This document shows positions 6,913 to 11,052 of a stretch of DNA of 11,052 nt, one piece after another (position 1 is the stretch's first letter; every line of letters starts with the position of its first letter). The stretch is taken from the NCBI GenBank assembly GCA_043730365.1, contig JAYTKJ010000910.1, positions 1-11,052 on the forward strand, given 5' to 3'. A program made the translations under genes and the position numbers. This stretch comes from VFZP01 sp043730365. Its GTDB lineage: Bacteria > Acidobacteriota > Terriglobia > Bryobacterales > Bryobacteraceae. The notes under the pieces are model-generated. The model did not search any database. It saw only the letters and a list, made by a program, of their open reading frames with translations, and was not told where the DNA came from.

Positions 6913-6931
6913 CCTGATTGATCAGATCAGG
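6913..6931. promoter_or_regulatory. Inverted repeat in the gap before the acyltransferase gene
   Basis: CCTGAT-TGATCAG-ATCAGG has perfect six-base arms, with a second palindrome (TGATCA) in the spacer. It fills most of the 29-base gap between two minus-strand genes and ends two bases before the ATG at 6910. It could be an mRNA hairpin limiting initiation of the acyltransferase, an RNA processing site, or a regulator site. There is no T-tract, so a terminator is unlikely. Confidence 0.35.
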
Positions 6932-6939
6932 GGCTCGTT

Positions 6940-7668
6940 TTATTCCCGCCGAAAGTCGCGGAGCGCAGTTTTTAGAATGAGGATCGACCCGATCTTCGAT
7001 AGCTCGCCCGAGATTGTCAATGGCTCGGCCGCGTAACATAGCACTTCCCGGCCCAGCGGCCTGCCATCGGCGCCCGCCAGCAGATAGACACTGCCGCCGC
7101 CGCGTGCCAGGAAGCCGGGCGGGACTCCGCCGCTGATGCAGCGCGCCGCGCAATCCCGATGCACTTTGCCGCGCCTGGGATTCATCACGCCGAAATGGCA
7201 CTTGGTGTCGACGATCTCACCCGTCAACACCACGCGGCCCAGCGAAGTTGTTTCGGCTTTTGCAGAGCCGCCCGCCGGGTCCGGGTGCAAGGAGCCGGTC
7301 AGCAACTCCAGCATACGATTCGGGCCGTACTCGATGAGGGCCCCTTGCAGGTTCACGCTCTGCCCTTCCAGGCCGCGCGCCTCGCCGGTGACGCCATGCT
7401 TGCCCTCTCCGGCCAGCAGATACTGGTGCTCGGAGGTTAGCAGCATCGGATAGGGCCGCTCCAGCAGCGTGCCGCGATACGGGCGGTATTGCTGGAACTC
7501 AAAGCGGCTGGGCGGGAACGATGCCTGCCCCCAAACCAATGCCAAGGCGATCCCAACGCCCGCGACCAGTAGAGCGGCGAGGATCATGCGCAGCGTCCGC
7601 GCCAGCCTGGGCGGCGCCTTTGGCTGATATCCGACGTAGAACTCATCGCCGCGATTCACTTCGGGCAT
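6940..7668 (-). CDS. Membrane-anchored Cys/His-motif protein of the Rieske/heme cluster, unknown function
   Basis: A 242-residue protein with a short basic N-terminus (RLARTLR at 21-27), one membrane span at about 28-48, and the rest predicted outside the cytoplasm. The central region carries a dense motif: C157-H158 in GEIVDTKCHFGVMNPRRG, then H170-R-D-C173-A-A-R-C177, then ISGGVPPGF, with another Cys at 211. The arrangement C-x15-C-x3-C with two His suggests binding of a metal, heme or cluster. The end (LTISGELSKIGSILIL) and LTGEIVD look like beta strands of a small OB-like fold. I recall the 'GEIVD-x-KC ... HR-x-CA-x-x-CI-x-GG-x-PP' pattern from uncharacterised acidobacterial proteins but know no assigned function. 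The ATG overlaps the end of the Rieske gene by 13 bases, so the two are translated together. It may be the outward electron acceptor or donor of the membrane heme protein. Confidence 0.85.
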   Translation of the reverse strand: MPEVNRGDEFYVGYQPKAPPRLARTLRMILAALLVAGVGIALALVWGQASFPPSRFEFQQYRPYRGTLLERPYPMLLTSEHQYLLAGEGKHGVTGEARGLEGQSVNLQGALIEYGPNRMLELLTGSLHPDPAGGSAKAETTSLGRVVLTGEIVDTKCHFGVMNPRRGKVHRDCAARCISGGVPPGFLARGGGSVYLLAGADGRPLGREVLCYAAEPLTISGELSKIGSILILKTALRDFRRE

Positions 7669-7973
7669 GGATTCACGTAGACCTTTCCGCCGGTGACTCT
7701 GGTGGCGAACGTCGGGACTTGATCGTGAAACGGAGGCGGCGACATTCCCGTCTCAGGATCGTACTGGTAGCCGTGCCACGGACAAGTGATGCAGCCATCG
7801 ACAATCTTGCCCTCGCCCAGCGGCCCGTTTTGATGCCGGCACACGCTCGAAACCGCCGAGACCTTACCCTCGTGCCGGAACACCGCCACCCGCTCTCCGC
7901 CCAGCACCACCACTTTTGCTCGTCCCTCGGGAATGCTTTGGAAGTCGCAGACCGCGACAAACTCCCGGGCCAC
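7656..7973 (-). CDS. Rieske [2Fe-2S] ferredoxin-like protein
   Basis: A 105-residue Rieske protein if started at GTG 7973. The cluster ligands are C45-R-H47 (SVCRHQNGPLGEG) and C64-P-W-H67 (TCPWHGYQYD), separated by 16 residues, giving the C-x-H ... C-x-x-H pattern of ferredoxin-type Rieske proteins. It has no signal peptide, Tat motif or membrane span, so it is probably cytoplasmic and passes single electrons. The fold starts at once with REFVAVCDFQSIPEG, which favours the GTG, 25 bases after the upstream stop. A TTG at 8024 would add 17 residues but overlap the upstream gene by 26 bases. The gene lies between a heme-type membrane protein and the Cys/His protein, so an electron-carrier role in that module is likely. 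The absence of an oxygenase alpha subunit nearby argues against a ring-hydroxylating system. Confidence 0.92.
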   Translation of the reverse strand: MAREFVAVCDFQSIPEGRAKVVVLGGERVAVFRHEGKVSAVSSVCRHQNGPLGEGKIVDGCITCPWHGYQYDPETGMSPPPFHDQVPTFATRVTGGKVYVNPCPK

Positions 7974-7998
7974 TGAGTCTGTCTCGTCGGCGGCCCGT

Positions 7999-8646
7999 TC
8001 ACGCTGTGCGGCGAGCAGATGCAAGGACGACCGCGACCACGCCCGCGGCCAGTATCGCCGCCAGCATCGGGTTGGTCTCCGATTGCAGCGCCCCCAGTCC
8101 CACGTGGGCCACCAGCAGCACGTAAGCGGCGTAGACCATCATGTGCAGGCTTTTCCAGACTCCCGGAGACAGCATGTGCAACCAAAAATCGTGACTGGTG
8201 GCTGCCATCAGGAACAGAATCAGCAGCGCCAAAAATCCCACTAGTTGAAAGGGAAATTGCGGGAGGCTATCGAAGCGGGTGTTGCTGGATAGCAGACTCA
8301 CCAGCGGATTCGCATCGCCGAAGGCGTGAAACTGGATGACTGAAAACAGACCGTGCGCCAGACCCACAAGAAACGTGGCTACGCCGAGGTGGCGGCGGTT
8401 GTAGAGGAGCGGTAAAAAGCGGCGGTCCAAACGGCACAAGGGGCCGATGCACAGCACCGCGTGCAGCATCAGGAAAGCCAGCGTTCCCAGCCCGCGAATT
8501 ATCAACGTTTCCGCGGTGGCGTTGGGATGCACCACTGCGCCGAGGCCGGCAAAAACGGCGAGGTAGGTGATGGCGAACCCGGCAATGGCGGCATCGTACA
8601 ACTTCTTTTGCCGGTTCCATCCTACGGCTACGTAGCGAACGCTCAA
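7999..8646 (-). CDS. Ferric reductase-like heme-binding membrane protein (cytochrome b-like)
   Basis: A 215-residue protein with about six membrane helices (near 19-38, 53-71, 86-106, 132-150, 165-186, 192-210). Histidines sit in helices in the spacing used for two b-type hemes: H86 and H98 (RRHLGVATFLVGLAHG) and H168 and H181 (SLHMMVYAAYVLLVAH), with a further H62 (LMLHAVL). This resembles the ferric-reductase transmembrane domain (NOX/FRE/MsrQ type), but no FAD or NAD domain is attached, so electrons must come from a partner; the Rieske protein encoded next is the candidate. The start is set at TTG 8646 (LSVRYVAVGWNRQKK) because it overlaps the stop of the 32-residue gene as TTGA and similarity appears to begin there. 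An ATG at 8706 would extend it by 20 residues inside the neighbouring gene. Confidence 0.85.
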   Translation of the reverse strand: MSVRYVAVGWNRQKKLYDAAIAGFAITYLAVFAGLGAVVHPNATAETLIIRGLGTLAFLMLHAVLCIGPLCRLDRRFLPLLYNRRHLGVATFLVGLAHGLFSVIQFHAFGDANPLVSLLSSNTRFDSLPQFPFQLVGFLALLILFLMAATSHDFWLHMLSPGVWKSLHMMVYAAYVLLVAHVGLGALQSETNPMLAAILAAGVVAVVLASARRTA

Positions 8647-8741
8647 GGCCGCCCCCAGATGCTCGCCGCGAGGATTAGTGCCGCCGACAGGCTCACCACC
8701 AGCCATATGATCGAATGCGCGCGGCGCAGCGGTCTGGTCAT
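8643..8741 (-). CDS. Very small single-span membrane protein (32 residues)
   Basis: The frame MTRPLRRAHSIIWLV... has a basic N-terminus (R3, R6, R7) and a single hydrophobic helix at about residues 10-29, ending at TGA 8643-8645. Its ATG overlaps the stop of the 70-residue gene as ATGA, and its own stop overlaps the TTG of the heme protein as TTGA, so it is linked to both neighbours by exact four-base overlaps. That geometry is the main evidence that it is a real gene. It resembles small subunits that stabilise or assemble heme membrane proteins, but no function is established. It is short enough to be missed by automatic annotation. Confidence 0.65.
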   Translation of the reverse strand: MTRPLRRAHSIIWLVVSLSAALILAASIWGRP

Positions 8742-8950
8742 GCCGATCGATGGCCTTTCATCCAGCGGGACAACAGATACGGCCATAGCGCGGCCACGCC
8801 GGGAAATATCAGTAGCCGGAAGGCGATACCTGCTCCGGCCGCCGCCTCGTCCATTTTTTGGATGGCCGAGGAAACGAACCACGCGGCGAAAAGCACACCG
8901 GCCGCGGCATAGATTCCGAGCAACCAAACCAACATCTCAGCCACGCCCAT
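8738..8950 (-). CDS. Small membrane protein of the Rieske/heme cluster (70 residues)
   Basis: The protein begins MGVAEMLVWLLGIY and has one clear membrane helix (about 6-30), a polar linker KMDEAAAGAG at 32-41, and a second hydrophobic segment with the motif FRLLIFPGVAALWPYLLSRW at 44-63. I recall a similar 'RLLI-x-PG-x-x-ALWP' motif from small proteins beside ferric-reductase-like genes, but the family has no assigned role that I know. The ATG lies one base after the stop of the SDR gene, with GGAG about 10 bases upstream inside that gene. It overlaps the next gene as ATGA. It is probably an accessory subunit of the heme membrane protein. Confidence 0.8.
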   Translation of the reverse strand: MGVAEMLVWLLGIYAAAGVLFAAWFVSSAIQKMDEAAAGAGIAFRLLIFPGVAALWPYLLSRWMKGHRSA

Positions 8951-8951
8951 C

Positions 8952-9646
8952 TCACAGATCTCCGCCGTAGATTGGAATGGTGGCGCCCGTGATTTGCGAC
9001 GCGGCCGGCGAGGCCAGATGGACCAGCAGCGCGGCCACCTGGCTCGGCTGCACCCATCGCGACGGATCGGCTCCAGGACTGGCGGCACGATTGGCGGGAG
9101 TGTCCATCGCCCCGGGCAAGACCACATTGGCCGAGATCCCTGCCTCCTTCGTCTCTAGCGCCACCGTGCCAATCAACGAAACCAGCGCAGCCTTGGAGGC
9201 CGAATACGCGCCCAGCATCGCCGCGGGAACCACGGCCGTGCGGCTGCCGATGGCGACAATCGAGCCAGAGCGCTGCGCGCGCATACCCGGCAGCACCGCC
9301 TGAATCAGATAGAACGCGGCGTGAAAGTTCAGATTGAGCATGCGATCCAGCGTCTCGCCATCGGTATCTTCAACGGTCTTGCCGCCCGCAAAGCCGCCCA
9401 CCAAATGAATCAGCGCGTCGATGCGCCCGGCCTGCCCGATCACGCCGGCTACCACGGCGCGCGCCTGATCTGAGCTTTTGATTTCGGCGGCGATCGCGTG
9501 AAATTCCGGGTGCCCGAATTCAGAATCCTGGATGGTCCGCGACACCCCAAACACTTGGCGCCGGCGTCGAGAAACGCGCGCGTGACCGTGCCGCCCAATC
9601 CGCCATTGGCGCCGGTGATCATGACTACCTTGTTCTGCAGCAGCAT
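8952..9646 (-). pseudogene. SDR-family oxidoreductase interrupted by a one-base frameshift
   Basis: The first frame (from ATG 9646, ribosome site GGAGA about 10 bases upstream) encodes QNKVVMITGANGGLGG, the NAD(P)-binding TGxxxGxG motif, up to DAGAK. It then goes out of frame near 9552-9557. The frame shifted by one base continues with FGVSRTIQ and carries the rest of the fold: HLVGGFAGG, NLNFHAAFYL, the catalytic Ser (IGSRTA), YSASK, and NVVLPGAMDTP, ending at TGA 8952-8954. One extra G in the codons after GCC AAG would give GAKVFGVSR and an intact protein of about 231 residues. It could be a real loss of function, a sequencing or assembly error, or frameshifting at a TTTGGGG run (9545-9551). 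The intact downstream gene overlaps favour a recent event or an error. It lies 4 bases after the stop of the upstream SDR. Substrate unknown. Confidence 0.8.
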
Positions 9647-9650
9647 GTGG

Positions 9651-10442
9651 CTATTCTCCGCTCGACCAAGCCACGCGAAATTCCGGGTACAGCGTCAAGC
9701 CGCCGCAAGCAAAGATCGTCTGGCCTGTAACGTACGAGGCGTCATCGCTCGCCAGGAAGGCGAACACTGCGGCGATCTCTTCCGGCGCCGCCGCGCGTCC
9801 CATCGGGATGTGGCTTTCCACCTCGCCGCGTAACTTGGCGTCGCCCGTCCACGCCGAGTTGATCGGCGTCACCACCGCCCCAGGCCCGACGGCGTTCACG
9901 CGAATCCCGCGGCCCGCGTACTCGAGAGCCATGGACTTGGTCAGGTTCTCCATGCCGCCCTTGCTGATTGAGTAGGACAAATACTTGGGCTTGGGAATGA
10001 TCTCATGGACGCTGGAGTTGTTGAGAATCACGCCGCCCTTGCCTCGCTCGAGAAAGTGCCGCACCGCCTGCCGGGCGCACAGGAACGCCCCGCGCAGATT
10101 GACGTTGAGCACCCGGTCAAAGTCTGCCATTTCGGCGTCCTCGCTGGCGGAAGGCTTCTGAATCCCGGCGTTGTTGACCAGAACGTCGAGCGAGCCGAAC
10201 CGGTTCACCACCTGCTCAAACATCGCCTTCACCTGCTCTTCCTTGGACACGTCTCCCTGCACGATCATGTGCTGGCGCCCGCCGGGTTGAAGCTCGGCGA
10301 AGACCGCTTCGGCCTCGGCCGGCCCCGCCAGATAGTTGATGGCGACATTGGCGCCTTCCTTGGCGAAGCGGACGGCGATGGCCCGCCCGATTCCGGACGA
10401 GGCGCCCGTGACCAGGACGTTTTTGCCTTCCAGTCGTAACAT
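9651..10442 (-). CDS. Glucose 1-dehydrogenase-like SDR oxidoreductase
   Basis: A 263-residue classical SDR, the length of Bacillus glucose 1-dehydrogenases. The cofactor motif is TGASSGIG at 12-19, with NNAG at 90-93 and N115 (NVNLRGAF). Catalytic residues are S144 (NNSSVHE), Y157 and K161 (YSISKGGM). SSVHE, GPGAVVTPINSAW, IPMGRAAAPEEIAAV, ASDDASYVTGQTIF and GGLTLYPEF match the glucose-dehydrogenase branch closely. Members oxidise glucose or related sugars and alcohols to lactones or ketones with NAD(P)+ in the cytoplasm. The ATG at 10442 has a good AGGAGA ribosome site about 7 bases upstream and similarity begins at once (MLRLEGKNVLVTG). It is the first gene of the minus-strand run and diverges from the YHS gene. 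The true substrate may differ from glucose, since this SDR branch is often over-named. Confidence 0.9.
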   Translation of the reverse strand: MLRLEGKNVLVTGASSGIGRAIAVRFAKEGANVAINYLAGPAEAEAVFAELQPGGRQHMIVQGDVSKEEQVKAMFEQVVNRFGSLDVLVNNAGIQKPSASEDAEMADFDRVLNVNLRGAFLCARQAVRHFLERGKGGVILNNSSVHEIIPKPKYLSYSISKGGMENLTKSMALEYAGRGIRVNAVGPGAVVTPINSAWTGDAKLRGEVESHIPMGRAAAPEEIAAVFAFLASDDASYVTGQTIFACGGLTLYPEFRVAWSSGE

Positions 10443-10536
10443 TAAGATCTCCTGCTTCCCCTGCCTTTGGGTGGGTCGGCTGCAAGATGCCGCCGGAGGG
10501 CAGGAATATTCCGCAAGCATAGCGGATCTGGCAGGC
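10443..10536. promoter_or_regulatory. Divergent promoter region between the SDR operon and the YHS gene
   Basis: These 94 bases must hold the start signals for both directions. The minus side shows the AGGAGA ribosome site next to the SDR gene. AT-rich patches at about 10505-10512 (GAATATTC, itself a palindrome) and 10516-10522 (GCATAGC) could be -10 elements, but no well-spaced -35/-10 pair stands out. The ribosome site of the YHS gene is weak (GGCAGG close to the ATG). Confidence 0.4.
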
Positions 10537-10980
10537 ATGAGCACAGTTCTTCTGCGAATGGCCCTGGTGGCCGTCCCGATTTTGGTGGCTGCGGCGGCCA
10601 AGGTCGACCCTATTCAGAAAGACGGGAAGGGTCTGGCATTACGCGGCTACGATCCGGTGGCCTACTTCACGGAAAACCAGCCGCGAGCTGGTTCGGCCGA
10701 TTTCACGCACCGTTGGGGCGAAGCCACTTGGCAATTTGTATCCGCCGCCAATCGCGACTCTTTTGTGGCCGATCCGGTCCGGTATGCGCCGCAATTCGGC
10801 GGCTACTGCGCCTGGGCCGTGAGCAACAACTACACCGCGCCGATAGACCCTGAGGCCTGGAGGATCGTCGATGGCAAGCTGTATCTGAACTACAACAAGG
10901 CCGTGCAGGCCAAGTGGGAGAAAGATCGCGAAGAGCGCATCCGCGCCGCCGAAAAGAACTGGCCAACCTTACACAAATAG
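10537..10980 (+). CDS. Secreted YHS-domain protein
   Basis: A 147-residue protein. The first 20 or so residues (MSTVLLRMALVAVPILVAAA) form a signal peptide or anchor, with likely cleavage before KVDPIQK. The rest is one YHS domain: LALRGYDPVAYFTENQP, ADFTHRWGEATWQFVSAANR, FVADPVRYAPQFGGYCAWAV, IDPEAWRIVDGKLYLNYN. The single conserved Cys sits in GGYCAWA. YHS domains occur in metal-handling proteins and in small periplasmic proteins of unknown role; some relatives carry a selenocysteine, which is not the case here. It is transcribed away from the SDR gene and may share regulation with that operon. The frame is open upstream of 10537, but the ATG chosen gives a proper signal sequence and avoids overlap with the SDR gene. 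Confidence 0.88.
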   Translation: MSTVLLRMALVAVPILVAAAAKVDPIQKDGKGLALRGYDPVAYFTENQPRAGSADFTHRWGEATWQFVSAANRDSFVADPVRYAPQFGGYCAWAVSNNYTAPIDPEAWRIVDGKLYLNYNKAVQAKWEKDREERIRAAEKNWPTLHK

Positions 10981-10981
10981 A

Positions 10982-10994
10982 GCACTGTCAGTGC
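10982..10994. repeat. Short perfect palindrome after the YHS gene
   Basis: GCACTG-T-CAGTGC starts one base after the YHS stop codon. No T-tract follows, so it is not a typical factor-independent terminator, although it could stabilise the mRNA end. Confidence 0.35.
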
Positions 10995-11001
10995 AGGTGT
11001 A

Positions 11002-11040
11002 GAGCGCTTCCTGCGGTCGCGCCTCGGTACGGAGCGGCGC
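11002..11040. repeat. GC-rich, self-complementary non-coding segment at the right edge
   Basis: The segment contains GAGCGCTTCCTGCGGTCGCG and, further on, GGAGCGGCGC. CGCTTCC pairs with GGAGCG except for one base, and GCGCC pairs with GGCGC. It resembles dispersed GC-rich elements of the CGCT-CC-GGTCGCG type that I recall from acidobacterial intergenic DNA, but only one copy is in the window, so repetition cannot be shown. Confidence 0.25.
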
Positions 11041-11052
11041 GTGACCTCGAGT

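Noticed and set aside
6911..7201. A 97-residue upstream extension of the acyltransferase
   Set aside because: It lies within the Cys/His gene in another frame and has no domain character; the ATG at 6910 fits the operon spacing.
1..11052. CRISPR arrays, insertion sequences, integrases or phage genes
   Set aside because: No regularly spaced repeats, transposase motifs, terminal inverted repeats or integrase-like frames were seen.

Overview
The window is GC-rich (roughly 60%) bacterial DNA with tightly packed genes. Gene content and protein style suggest an Acidobacteriota member of the Solibacter/Bryobacter type. The clues are a cytochrome b-like membrane protein beside a Rieske protein and a Cys-rich 'GEIVDTKC' protein, a glucose-dehydrogenase-like SDR, a YHS-domain secreted protein and a GNAT acyltransferase fused to DoxX. 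This placement is an inference from recalled families, not a computed assignment.

Layout. (1) 1-833: a sparse left edge with an apparently solitary RelB/DinJ-type antitoxin gene on the minus strand, a candidate autoregulatory operator, and about 470 bases without a convincing gene. (2) 834-5140, plus strand: a compact five-gene operon. It encodes a small exported OB-like protein, a GntR/FCD regulator, a dihydrodipicolinate-synthase-superfamily lyase, an enolase-superfamily (mandelate racemase-like) sugar-acid dehydratase and an ExuT/DgoT-like MFS importer. The last three enzyme and transporter genes are joined by ATGA overlaps. This is a classic uptake, dehydration and aldol-cleavage cassette for a sugar acid (uronate or aldonate) under local GntR control. 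(3) 5144-10442, minus strand: a dense run of eight genes with gaps from -13 to +29 bases. In transcription order they are a glucose-1-dehydrogenase-like SDR, a second SDR broken by a single-base frameshift, a 70-residue membrane protein, a 32-residue single-span membrane protein, a six-helix ferric-reductase-like heme membrane protein, a Rieske ferredoxin, a membrane-anchored Cys/His-motif protein, and a degenerate PlsC/GNAT acyltransferase fused to a DoxX membrane domain. (4) 10537-11052: a divergent secreted YHS-domain gene and a short repeat-rich end.

How the genes may work together. The plus-strand operon most likely imports and degrades one acidic sugar. In the minus-strand run, the cytosolic Rieske protein, the heme-bearing membrane protein with its two tiny partners, and the outward-facing Cys/His protein look like a small transmembrane electron-transfer module. 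I know of no characterised system with exactly this composition, and it is the best candidate here for an undescribed system. Several starts (TTG at 8646, GTG at 7973) and two very small genes rest on overlap geometry and should be tested.
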